Assembly: GCA_964486935.1 (NCBI GenBank)
Contig: CAZAPG010000002.1
Location: forward strand, 124,001-188,000
Source: CAZAPG01 sp964486935
GTDB lineage: Bacteria; Chloroflexota; Anaerolineae; 4572-78; J111
Length of the DNA stretch: 64,000 bases
Direction of reading: 5' to 3'
The position numbers and the translations under genes were made by a program. Numbering within the stretch: position 1 is the stretch's first letter; each line of letters opens with the position of its first letter. Below the pieces are notes generated by a model. It was not told where the DNA came from and made no database searches. It worked only from the letters and a program-made list of their open reading frames with translations. Shown here piece by piece: positions 34,746 to 42,626 of the stretch.

Positions 34746-37554
34746 AGTCCTGCGCAAACCAGCGCCGGATTAACTCTACCTGAAAACAATACCCGCCGTC
34801 AATGGTTTCAATCAGTTCGCGCCGGCAGAGGTGGTCCAGCGCCTGCCGGGTCAACTCGCTTTCGGCCAGGCGGGCCTGCCGGGCCAGGGCAGACTGGCCG
34901 GTAACCACGCCTTCGCCCTGCGCGGCCAGGGCGGTGAGCAGGGCCAGCCCGGTCTCATCTACCTGATTACGCTGGATGTCGGCAAAAAAGAAGCTACCGC
35001 TGGTCAGCGCCTGTGGCACGGCGGCCTCCACATCCTCCAGCGAGGCCAGGCGACGCGCTGCCGGCGCTTGCTCGTTTTTGAGGGCCACAATTTCGGCGCA
35101 TAAAAGCTGCACCAAAAAAGGGTGGCCGCGAGTCAGGGTCAGCACGCGCTGGCTGGCTTCGGGCCGGTAACGCAGGGTAAATTCCTGAACCGGGCGCTCG
35201 ATGAGTTGCCGGGCTTCGGTTTCTTGCAAATAGCTAAGGTGGACCACCTGCACGTTGATGAGGTAGCTGGCCCAGCGTTGAAACTCGCTGATGTGGTGCG
35301 AGCCGGCCAGCAGCACCTTAAATTGGGGCCGGTGCTGAATAAGGTGTCGCAGCATACCCAGCACGTCCTCTTCGTCGTAGCGGCCTTTGGTAATGGCGCT
35401 GTCAAGGGTTTCAAACTCGTCCAGGGCCAGCAAAAAGGTGTGCAGGTGGTGGGCGGCCAGGGTTTGCTCAATTTTGTCCAGCCATTCGTCAAAGCGGGTA
35501 AAAGGGTCTACCATTAACGACTCGTGCGACAGCGGTGGCAACTCCAGATTGCGGCGCTGGCCAGCGGATTTAGCCATATCGCGGGCGATGTTGTAGAGCA
35601 GCCCGGCGTGGTCTTTGGCCCGCGACGCGCCTTGCAGGTCAACAAACAGCGGCACAATGGTGGTGGGCAAAAGCCGCCCCAAATTATTGAGCAGCGAGGT
35701 TTTGCCCATGCGCCGCTGGCCGTACAGCAGCAGGGGCGGGCGGCGCTGGTCTTGCAAAAGCTGCTCGATGCGGGCGGTGATGTCGGTGCGGCCGGTAAAA
35801 ATTTCTTGGTGCTCGGTGAGGGGCACGCCGATGATGTAGGGGCTGTCGATTTCCTGGCGGGCCTCGACCGTGGCGGCCAGCGCCCGCAAATGCTCCGACA
35901 CAATTTTGCGCCACTGGGTTGTCACCGGGCGAAAACGCTCGGCGTAGGGTTCGCTGCTGCGGGTCAGCTCGCGCAGCAAGCCGTCCAGTCGCTCCTCTAC
36001 CGCGCTGAGGGCCAGCCGCTGGTTGTAGGCGCTCTCCTGCCGCAGCGCCGATTCGACATCCTGGCTGAGGCGGCTGAAGCTGCGCAACAGGGCGCTGGCC
36101 GGCCCGGCCAGTTCGCCGGCGGCCAGTTGGCGGTGAATCTGGCTGATGGCGGACACATCGTTGCACTGTTCCAGCGTGCGGGCGTCCAGTTCAATTTGGG
36201 CTACCTGAGCCGCCTGCCGGTGCGGGCCGGCGCTCAAAAAGTCCAGCGCGGCCTGCCCGTTGGCGGGGTTGTGTTTGAAGATAAGCAGCAGGTGGTCAAT
36301 CAGGCCAAAGTAGGCAAAACGCTGGTACTCTTCCCAAAAGGCGGCGTGCCAGCGCAGGTAGCTGCGGCCCTGCTCGATGCGCTGCGGGTTGTTGCGGTCG
36401 GCCCGGTAGAGCAGAATGTGCCACATGGCGGTAACAGGGTACAGGGCAATGGGTAGCCACCACTCCAGGGCCAGCCCGGCAATAATAAACAGCACTCCGA
36501 TGGGCAAGATGGGCCAGCGGCCATAATTGCCGATGATGCTGAGAAACAGGACGCTGCCGCTGGCCAGCGCCCCGGCTACCGCGCCGGCCCACGGCCCGGC
36601 AATGCGCTCGGCCAGCACGTAAGAGAGGGCAAACAGGGCGGTGAGCAGGGCTGCGTTGACAATGCCGGTTACTTCGGGCAGCACGTCAACCGCCAGAATA
36701 CGGGCCAGGCCCACGGCCACGCCAAAGGTAATGCCGTACATCAGTTCGCGGCGGCGGTTGGTGCGACGCCCCACGGCCACGCCGACTGCCACCCCGCTGG
36801 CTGCGCCAAAGGCGACCCCCCGCGCCACGTTGACTGCGCCGCCGCCGGCCACGCCAAACACCAGGTCGCGCGCGGTTTCAAAATCCAGGTTGCTGGCTAC
36901 GCTGATGGCCAGACTGCTGGCGACCACCGTGCCGACTACCCCAATCAAGATGCCAATGATAATGCCGACCATTTGGCGGGCCACCGAGTAGGCGGGGCGG
37001 TGTCCGGCCCGGCTGCCGGGGATGGCGCTGGCCGCGCCAAAGGCGGCGCTGCCGGCCACGCCCAGCGCAAAGCCGGCGGCCACAACCAGCGCGGCGGTGC
37101 GGATAATGCCATCGGGCCAGATGCTGGCCAGGCTAAAGGCCAGGCTGCCCACAATACCGCTGACAATACCGGCGGCCACGCTGACCACCATGCCCCCGGC
37201 AATGCCCAGGGCCACGCTAATGGCGACGGCAAATGAAACCCCGCCGATGATGCCCGGCGTCCGGCCAAATACCTGGCTGTTTTGGGCAATGCCGGTTAGC
37301 CAAACCAGCACGCCCACCAGCAAAGGCCAGACCACGTAACCTTTTATCAACAGCCGGCGCAGTTCCGGGTTATGCCATTGTTCCTGGTGTAGCTCGGCCA
37401 GATAAAAATCGGAGTGTAGCTGCGGGTCAATCCGGGCAATGTGATTGCGCCAGGCCGACGGGTGAATCAGCAGCCAGAAGAGTAGTTGCAGCGTGCCCAA
37501 CAGCAGGTTGGGATGTAGGGGCGGGGCGTGGGTGAAGGTGGTTTCGGGTTTCAA
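34741..37554 (-). CDS. Glycine-zipper membrane protein fused to a STAND/AAA ATPase
   Basis: 937 residues. The N-terminal ~400 are membrane-embedded: a first hydrophobic pair (LLLGTLQLLFWLLIHPSAW) and then a long run of small-residue repeats such as GVAGSAAFGAASAIPGS, GVAGGGAVNVARGVAFGAAS and GVAVGVAVGRR, a glycine-zipper pattern. A helical linker (~420-600) leads to the ATPase: Walker A LLLYGQRRMGKTSLLNNL near 640, Walker B FLLALDEFETLD near 735, and a C-terminal winged-helix-like part (LARQARLAESELTRQALDHL). It starts four bases after the stop of the HTH-ATPase gene, so the two are made together. Function unknown. Confidence 0.75.
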   Translation of the reverse strand: MKPETTFTHAPPLHPNLLLGTLQLLFWLLIHPSAWRNHIARIDPQLHSDFYLAELHQEQWHNPELRRLLIKGYVVWPLLVGVLVWLTGIAQNSQVFGRTPGIIGGVSFAVAISVALGIAGGMVVSVAAGIVSGIVGSLAFSLASIWPDGIIRTAALVVAAGFALGVAGSAAFGAASAIPGSRAGHRPAYSVARQMVGIIIGILIGVVGTVVASSLAISVASNLDFETARDLVFGVAGGGAVNVARGVAFGAASGVAVGVAVGRRTNRRRELMYGITFGVAVGLARILAVDVLPEVTGIVNAALLTALFALSYVLAERIAGPWAGAVAGALASGSVLFLSIIGNYGRWPILPIGVLFIIAGLALEWWLPIALYPVTAMWHILLYRADRNNPQRIEQGRSYLRWHAAFWEEYQRFAYFGLIDHLLLIFKHNPANGQAALDFLSAGPHRQAAQVAQIELDARTLEQCNDVSAISQIHRQLAAGELAGPASALLRSFSRLSQDVESALRQESAYNQRLALSAVEERLDGLLRELTRSSEPYAERFRPVTTQWRKIVSEHLRALAATVEARQEIDSPYIIGVPLTEHQEIFTGRTDITARIEQLLQDQRRPPLLLYGQRRMGKTSLLNNLGRLLPTTIVPLFVDLQGASRAKDHAGLLYNIARDMAKSAGQRRNLELPPLSHESLMVDPFTRFDEWLDKIEQTLAAHHLHTFLLALDEFETLDSAITKGRYDEEDVLGMLRHLIQHRPQFKVLLAGSHHISEFQRWASYLINVQVVHLSYLQETEARQLIERPVQEFTLRYRPEASQRVLTLTRGHPFLVQLLCAEIVALKNEQAPAARRLASLEDVEAAVPQALTSGSFFFADIQRNQVDETGLALLTALAAQGEGVVTGQSALARQARLAESELTRQALDHLCRRELIETIDGGYCFQVELIRRWFAQDS

Positions 37555-37558
37555 AACC

Positions 37559-38761
37559 TTACTCCAGTAGGTGCCGAAATGGCTCTATCTGCGCCAGGCC
37601 ATCTTCTCGCCAGGCCGGGCCGGCTTCGCCTTCTTCGAGGGTCAGTAGTCGCTCGCGGCAGAGAATTTGCAGCAAAATGGGCCAGTGCTGGCTTTGCTCC
37701 AGAATCCACTCAACATCTTCAGAGGGGAAGGCGATGGGCGAGCTGGCGACGAGTTCGCGCGCTTCAGACTCTTGCAGCGGGCCGAGCAGGGCCGTATAGC
37801 CGAAGATGTTGAAAAAGGGCGAGCCGTAATCATTGTGGTGGGCCAGTTGGTCGGGCGGCTCTTGCGCGGCCAGCACAAAGGCCAGGTTGCCGGCCACCTG
37901 ATTGGTTGCCAGCGCCCGCAGCCCCTCCCAAAAGGAATCGTCAAGCTCGGCGTAACGTTGCAGGGCTACGCCAATTTCATCAAATAAGATAATGGTGGGC
38001 CGGTTCAGGTTTCGGCTGACCACGTCTAAAAAATTATCCAAATCGCACGGGGTGGGGGTGGGCAAGCCCAGTTGGTTGAGCAGGTAATGGAGCAGGCGCT
38101 CCCGGCTGCCCAGGCGCGAGTCCTGAAAGTCAACCAAAACCCACTGGTACTGCTCTGGCGCGGGCAGCCAGGTGTTGGTTTGGGTAGCCCGAAGCTGGCC
38201 CGGTGGGGTGATATTGACGCTCTTTAAATAGTGCAGCAGCGAGGTTTTGCCGCTGCGCCGGGGGCCGATGATAGCCGCATTTTGTAGTGGTCGCCGCTTG
38301 AGCAGATTGAACAGGCGCTTGACTTCTCGCTCTCGGCCAAAAAAATGGCGGGGGTGGGTAATGGGCGGGCCGGCAATAAAGGCGGGGTGCTCCTCCAGGG
38401 GAGGGGCCTGGTGATTAATGAAATCTGAGTCTGTAAACGCGCCGTGCTGCATGGCCGGTAACATTTCGCTCACTACAGGAGCCGGGTTGGGGTGGTCGGC
38501 AAAGCGCAAAAATTGCTCAAGCTCTTTTTGACTGGTCAGGCCGCCCCGTTGCACCAGCTCGCGGGCCAGATTTTCCAGCTCATCCAGTTGCGAGGGCACG
38601 TGCCCTTTGCGCCAATATTCAATGGGCGACCCGCCGGCATCGCGGCCCAGGGCGTAGCCCAACTCATCCTGCACAATTTGAATTTTGCTGTTTTCCCGCA
38701 GGGTAATGCGTCGCACAGCCTGGGTAAGCAATTGGGCAAATCTTTCTGGAGTTTTAGACAT
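37559..38761 (-). CDS. HTH-ATPase (STAND-like) protein
   Basis: About 400 residues from ATG 38761, with GGAGGAG twelve bases upstream. An N-terminal XRE-like fold (QDELGYALGRDAGG then SPIEYWRKGHVP) is followed by an AAA_16/ATPase_2-type ATPase. Walker A is AAIIGPRRSGKTSLLHYL near residue 152, Walker B is TIILFDEIGVALQRY near 235. The GxRRxGKTSLL form matches the partner ATPase at 34741-37554. The C-terminus is a winged-helix-like segment (EWILEQSQHWPILLQILC). A regulatory or signalling pair is plausible; no effector domain is recognisable. Confidence 0.77.
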   Translation of the reverse strand: MSKTPERFAQLLTQAVRRITLRENSKIQIVQDELGYALGRDAGGSPIEYWRKGHVPSQLDELENLARELVQRGGLTSQKELEQFLRFADHPNPAPVVSEMLPAMQHGAFTDSDFINHQAPPLEEHPAFIAGPPITHPRHFFGREREVKRLFNLLKRRPLQNAAIIGPRRSGKTSLLHYLKSVNITPPGQLRATQTNTWLPAPEQYQWVLVDFQDSRLGSRERLLHYLLNQLGLPTPTPCDLDNFLDVVSRNLNRPTIILFDEIGVALQRYAELDDSFWEGLRALATNQVAGNLAFVLAAQEPPDQLAHHNDYGSPFFNIFGYTALLGPLQESEARELVASSPIAFPSEDVEWILEQSQHWPILLQILCRERLLTLEEGEAGPAWREDGLAQIEPFRHLLE

Positions 38762-38776
38762 TATCGTAATCATCTC

Positions 38777-38792
38777 CTCCGAATTGTCGGAG
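38777..38792 (-). promoter_or_regulatory. Hairpin overlapping the ribosome site of the HTH-ATPase gene
   Basis: CTCCGA-caat-TCGGAG on the minus strand, a 6-bp stem with a 4-base loop. The right arm is part of GGAGGAG, the Shine-Dalgarno sequence, so the stem would block ribosome binding unless opened. It may be accidental; short but perfect. Confidence 0.4.
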
Positions 38793-38903
38793 TGAAAAAT
38801 CGGAGCGTGGCTGACAACTTTTGGGAGTATGGCTTGAGTACAATGCAGATAATTATTTCTATTGTACCAAATTTCGCGCTGGTCGCTAACGGAGGGAGTA
38901 ATT

Positions 38904-39260
38904 ATGACGCACAATCATCAAACCGCTGAAATAAAAAAGTTGCATCTGGAAGCCGTCGTGCTGTTTGCCATTAATAATATTCCCAGGGTAGATGCCGCCA
39001 CCCTCAAACAATTTTTAGAGCTGGTCAACGCCGGCGGCGCCTTTGGCAGCATCAGCCATGAGCAAATCGTCAAAAAAATGGACCAGGTAATGAAGTACAT
39101 TCCCGGCGCTTGCGGGCAATCGCTGCTAATTTTGATGGATTTGCTGGAAATTGCGCCGCCCCGGAAGTTGGCCGCACCCCGCGAGGACGCCTCCTTTCCC
39201 CTGATTATCGAAGCGGCGCCGCCGGTATCGCTGGGCCGCGAAGGTTTTTATGTGGGGTAG
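38904..39260 (+). CDS. Small protein of unknown function, divergent from the ATPase operon
   Basis: 118 residues from ATG 38904, with GGAGGG upstream. Predicted mostly helical: LHLEAVVLFAINNIPRVDA, TLKQFLELVNAGGAFG, IVKKMDQVMKYIPGACGQSL; a proline/acidic tail follows. I do not recognise the family. It shares the intergenic region with the HTH-ATPase operon, so the two may be regulated together. Confidence 0.6.
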   Translation: MTHNHQTAEIKKLHLEAVVLFAINNIPRVDAATLKQFLELVNAGGAFGSISHEQIVKKMDQVMKYIPGACGQSLLILMDLLEIAPPRKLAAPREDASFPLIIEAAPPVSLGREGFYVG

Positions 39261-39272
39261 GGGCAGGCCGGC

Positions 39273-39318
39273 GTGTCAGAATACACTTTGGCGCGCTACT
39301 ATTACCATTTTCTGGAGA
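39273..39318 (+). promoter_or_regulatory. Palindromic leader element, diverged copy c
   Basis: GTGTCAGAATACACTTTGGC then GCTACTATTACCATTTTCTGG. It aligns with copies a and b over both the CACTTTG half and the CTATT..ATTTTC.GGAGA stretch that carries the ribosome site; the left half of the palindrome is worn. Confidence 0.45.
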
Positions 39319-39324
39319 ACAACA

Positions 39325-40365
39325 ATGAGTATCGCTCAATTTCGACAACTTATCAAAACGATGACAAAATTCAGCGGGCGTCTGAGCCTGGCCGGGGCGC
39401 ATCTGCTGGTGGCCGTGGTGGTCGCCTGGCTGGTGTTGCGTTTTTTCCCCGGCGACCGCTGGACCCCGGTACGGCTGGGCAGTTATTTTGCCCCCTGGCT
39501 GTTTATGGCTCTTTTTCCTGCTCTGGCTATGGCCTTGCTGGCGCGGCGGCGCCGGCTGGCGCAATGGGCAGCCCTGTTAATTTTCGGTTTTGCGGCCTCT
39601 TACTGGCCGCTGCTGGCGCCGCGCCAAACAACCGTGTACGCTCATGCCAATAGCAGCAGGCTTAAAGTGATAACTTTCAACGTAAACCTGAACAACCGCG
39701 ATGCTTCGGGCATTGCCGGGTTTGTCCAATCCGAGCAGCCCGATATTATTGCCTTTCAGGAAATGACCAATGCCCTGTCGCCCGCGCTGCAAGCGGAGTT
39801 GCAGGCAACCTATCCCTATTATCTGGTTGATAAATCCTGGGGTTTGCCAATGGTGGTTGCCAGCCGTTACCCGCTCACGGCGTTACCCAAACCCGCCGGT
39901 ACCGAACGCGCCCAGCACGTTTTGGCCGACACGCCGGCCGGCCAGGTGGTCATTTGGAATGTGCATCCCAACCCGGCGGTGCTGGGCGGCTGGGAATCGC
40001 AGCGAAGTTTACTGGCGGCGGTTGCCGGGGATGTGGCCGGGGAAGAGAGGCCGGTGTTGGTGCTGGGCGACTTCAACGCCACCGCCCATACAGAAAACTA
40101 CCGCTTGATAGCCGACCATTTAACCGATACCCACTGGGCGTCCGGGCAGGGGTTTGGTTTCACCTTTCCCGATTTTGCCAAAGCCCGCATTGATTATCAA
40201 CATTTGCCCTGGCAGTATAAAATCTTGCTGGCGATGCAGCCGGCGGTTAAAATTGACCACATTTTTGCCAGCCGCCACTTTACTCCGCTCAAAAGTTATG
40301 TTGTTCAACAGGCCCACGGCTCGGACCACCGGCCGGTGGTTGCGGAGATGCTGGTGGCCCGGTAA
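39325..40365 (+). CDS. Membrane-anchored endonuclease/exonuclease/phosphatase-family protein
   Basis: 346 residues from ATG 39325 (GGAG eight bases before). Three N-terminal membrane helices (LAGAHLLVAVVVAWLVLRFF, SYFAPWLFMALFPALAMALL, WAALLIFGFAASYWPLL) precede an EEP domain: LKVITFNVNLNN, PDIIAFQEMTNAL (catalytic Glu), PVLVLGDFNATAH (Asp-x-Asn), IDHIFASRHF, and AHGSDHRPVVAEM (final Asp-His). All catalytic motifs are present. Members cleave phosphodiesters in DNA or lipids; the position after three helices places the domain outside the membrane. Confidence 0.88.
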   Translation: MSIAQFRQLIKTMTKFSGRLSLAGAHLLVAVVVAWLVLRFFPGDRWTPVRLGSYFAPWLFMALFPALAMALLARRRRLAQWAALLIFGFAASYWPLLAPRQTTVYAHANSSRLKVITFNVNLNNRDASGIAGFVQSEQPDIIAFQEMTNALSPALQAELQATYPYYLVDKSWGLPMVVASRYPLTALPKPAGTERAQHVLADTPAGQVVIWNVHPNPAVLGGWESQRSLLAAVAGDVAGEERPVLVLGDFNATAHTENYRLIADHLTDTHWASGQGFGFTFPDFAKARIDYQHLPWQYKILLAMQPAVKIDHIFASRHFTPLKSYVVQQAHGSDHRPVVAEMLVAR

Positions 40366-40376
40366 CAAGATATAGG

Positions 40377-41540
40377 CTATGAAGACCGGCAGTAATCAAG
40401 CGCAGTTTGGGCCAGAATTTGGGCCAGGTCCACCAGCGATTGCAAATCTACCCACTCTACTTTGGCGTGCGCCCCCCCGCCGATGGGGCCAATCATCACC
40501 GTTTCCACGCCGGCCTCGGCCAGCAGGGCGGCGTCGGCCCAGTAGGTTTCGCCGGTGTGGGCCGGTTGACGCCCCAGCACGGCGGCTGCGGCCCGGTCAA
40601 CTGCCTGCACTATGCCCGCCTCCGCGGAAACTTCAAAAGGATTGCGCACAAAAAGCGATGTTACCTGTGCCTTGAAGGTGGGGTCGGCGGCGGCCAGCGA
40701 GTCAATAATGGCCTGTATCTCGCCCATCATCTGGGCCTCGGTTTCGCCGGGGATGGTGCGGCGCTCAATTTTTAGGCGGCAGTTAGCCGCGTAGACGCTC
40801 AATTCCGTACCGCCATTAAGCATAGCCGCGTGCAGCGAGGGCGGGCCGACCAGCGGGTGGCCGTCTCGCTGCCGCAGGTGTTGCTCCAGCCTGTCCAATT
40901 GGGCCAGAAAACGGCCCATCCGCATATTGGCGTCGATGCCTTCATCAAAGCGGCTGCCGTGCGCCGCCCGCCCCAGGGTTTCCACCTCCAGCCAGACAAA
41001 GCCCTTGTGCGCCCGGCATATGTTCATCTGGGTCGGTTCGGTCACAATCGCCCCATCCACCTGATAACGTTTGATGATATCGGCGGTGCCCAGGCTGGCG
41101 TACTCTTCATCGGCCACGGCGGCCAGCAGCACATCGCCGCCGGGCTGCGCGCCGGCATCCACCAGCGATTTGACGGCGGCCAGACAGGCGGCCACGCTGC
41201 CCTTCATATCATACGCGCCCCGGCCATACACCCTGCCATCCTTTATCTCGGCGGTAAAAGGGTTGTCCATTCCCTCAACGCCAACGGTGTCGATGTGTCC
41301 ATTTAACATTAGCGAGCGCCCGCCGCCGCTGCCTTTGAGGATACCCACGGCGCTCACCCGGCTGTGGTCGGCGTCGTGCAGGGCTACCTCCAGCCCCAGC
41401 CTCCGCAGCGATTGGCCGATGTAGGCCGCAATTTCGGCCTCGCCGCGCCCCGTTGGCAGCAGCGATAAATTGATGGAGTTGATGGCAATCAGGTCGGTGA
41501 GCGTTTTCACTAAATAATCGCGGTCAATGGTCAAATTCAA
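40377..41540 (-). CDS. M20-family metallopeptidase (ArgE/DapE-like)
   Basis: 387 residues, normal length. Zinc motifs: LMLNGHIDTVGVEG (His-x-Asp), GRGAYDMKGSVAACLA (bridging Asp), VADEEYASLG (catalytic Glu-Glu), VTEPTQMNICRAHKG, and the C-terminal GGGAHAKVEWVD His. The dimerisation domain lies between about 180 and 290. Family members deacylate N-acyl or N-carbamoyl amino acids. The E. coli relative YgeY belongs to the ureido/uric-acid cluster, so a functional link with the carbamoyltransferase operon is possible, but the genes are 18 kb apart here. Confidence 0.87.
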   Translation of the reverse strand: MNLTIDRDYLVKTLTDLIAINSINLSLLPTGRGEAEIAAYIGQSLRRLGLEVALHDADHSRVSAVGILKGSGGGRSLMLNGHIDTVGVEGMDNPFTAEIKDGRVYGRGAYDMKGSVAACLAAVKSLVDAGAQPGGDVLLAAVADEEYASLGTADIIKRYQVDGAIVTEPTQMNICRAHKGFVWLEVETLGRAAHGSRFDEGIDANMRMGRFLAQLDRLEQHLRQRDGHPLVGPPSLHAAMLNGGTELSVYAANCRLKIERRTIPGETEAQMMGEIQAIIDSLAAADPTFKAQVTSLFVRNPFEVSAEAGIVQAVDRAAAAVLGRQPAHTGETYWADAALLAEAGVETVMIGPIGGGAHAKVEWVDLQSLVDLAQILAQTALDYCRSS

Positions 41541-41570
41541 GGTTGCACTCCTGTGAGGGCTGGCTCTGGC

Positions 41571-42095
41571 TCAAGCGCCCTGTAAATCCTGCTGTCTGAC
41601 CGGCACCGCCGTCACGCTGTCGGTCATCCAGCAACCCGCGCAGGGCGGCTCCGTTTGTTTGGATAAAGTGAACAGGTAAACCGTGGCGTTGCCGTTCGGG
41701 TCAATAATGGTGACGCGCTGCGAAGCCGTATCTCCTTCAATTCTCATTGGGCCGTATTCGGCCAGTTTGTGGTTGAGCATAGGCCGGTAGGTGGGGTTTT
41801 TGACCAGTTGAATAAAGCGGGTCAACGGGCCGGTCACTCGCTTATTATCTGGCGAGGCAAACCGGAAGGTGATTTCAATGCCTGAGTCTTCGTCATCATT
41901 GTTTTGCAGCGCCTCCACCTGAATTCTGACCACTTCAACCGGGGATAAATCGGGGTGGGGTTGAAGCTCCTGGTGAACTGCCTCCGCTTCGGACTCGGCG
42001 GGCGACTCTGCGGGAGACAGGTTTAACGAGCAACCGGCCACCACAATGGCCGAAACAAGGCAGGCAAGGATAAATTTTGAACCTGATACTTTCAT
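41571..42095 (-). CDS. DUF4864-type lipoprotein
   Basis: 174 residues from ATG 42095, preceded by GGAGGCGATA. Signal peptide with lipobox (ILACLVSAIVVAGCSLNLS), an acidic Ser/Glu linker, then a DUF4864 domain: VEVVRIQVEALQNNDDEDSG, ITFRFASPDNKRVTGPL, FIQLVKNPTYRPMLNH. Function unknown; widely found in plants, cyanobacteria and other bacteria. Probably extracytoplasmic. Confidence 0.8.
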   Translation of the reverse strand: MKVSGSKFILACLVSAIVVAGCSLNLSPAESPAESEAEAVHQELQPHPDLSPVEVVRIQVEALQNNDDEDSGIEITFRFASPDNKRVTGPLTRFIQLVKNPTYRPMLNHKLAEYGPMRIEGDTASQRVTIIDPNGNATVYLFTLSKQTEPPCAGCWMTDSVTAVPVRQQDLQGA

Positions 42096-42173
42096 TATCG
42101 CCTCCTGCGGGGATGAATTTTTTCTTGTGGTTAAATATAGCATGGCGACCGGCCGGTGACAACAGCTTTTTGG

Positions 42174-42626
42174 CTAACTTTCGCCCAGTAAGGCGGTCCC
42201 TTTGGGCAAGGCAAATTGCCGCCTAACAAGAAACAGGCCCAGCCCCAGCGGCCCGGTCATTAAAGTAAAAAACAGGCAGATGCCGGTTTGCCACGCCGGA
42301 ATCTTCAGCCGCAACCCCTCTTTGTAAATCCAAAAGCCGACAAACAAATCAAACGCCAGATAGTGAAGCCAGGCCCCCACAAACAGCAACTCCGATTGGT
42401 TGAGCGATTGTCGAAGCTGGTCAAAGCCAAAATCAAACGCCGACGATGGCGGTAGCTGGCTCATCCCCAACAGCAAAAAAGTAACATACAATCCGGCCAG
42501 CACTAAAAAAATAGCATAATTTTGGGTGAGCCGCCGGGTGAGGGCGGCTTTGGGCGCAAAAATCATAAGCAGCCACCAGGGCATAGGAATTAGATTGGCG
42601 ATGTTGTACCACAATTCGGCATTCAT
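42174..42626 (-). CDS. ABA4-like (DUF4281) membrane protein
   Basis: 150 residues with four membrane helices: NIANLIPMPWWLLMIFA, AIFLVLAGLYVTFLLLGM, AWLHYLAFDLFVGFWIY and TGICLFFTLMTGPLGLGLFL. The WLHYLAFDLFVGFWIYKE segment and the TGPLGL loop are family marks. The plant relative ABA4 is needed for neoxanthin formation, but the bacterial role is unknown. The ATG overlaps the stop of the helicase gene (ATGA). Confidence 0.83.
   Translation of the reverse strand: MNAELWYNIANLIPMPWWLLMIFAPKAALTRRLTQNYAIFLVLAGLYVTFLLLGMSQLPPSSAFDFGFDQLRQSLNQSELLFVGAWLHYLAFDLFVGFWIYKEGLRLKIPAWQTGICLFFTLMTGPLGLGLFLVRRQFALPKGTALLGES

Noticed and set aside
35524..36456. 310-codon open frame on the plus strand
   Set aside because: Shadow of the ATPase-fusion gene; composition is typical of antisense reading of GC-rich coding sequence.
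36600..37290. Apparent DNA-level tandem repeats in the 937-residue gene
   Set aside because: The small-residue (Gly/Ala/Val) periodicity is at protein level with varied codons; not a satellite or CRISPR-like array.
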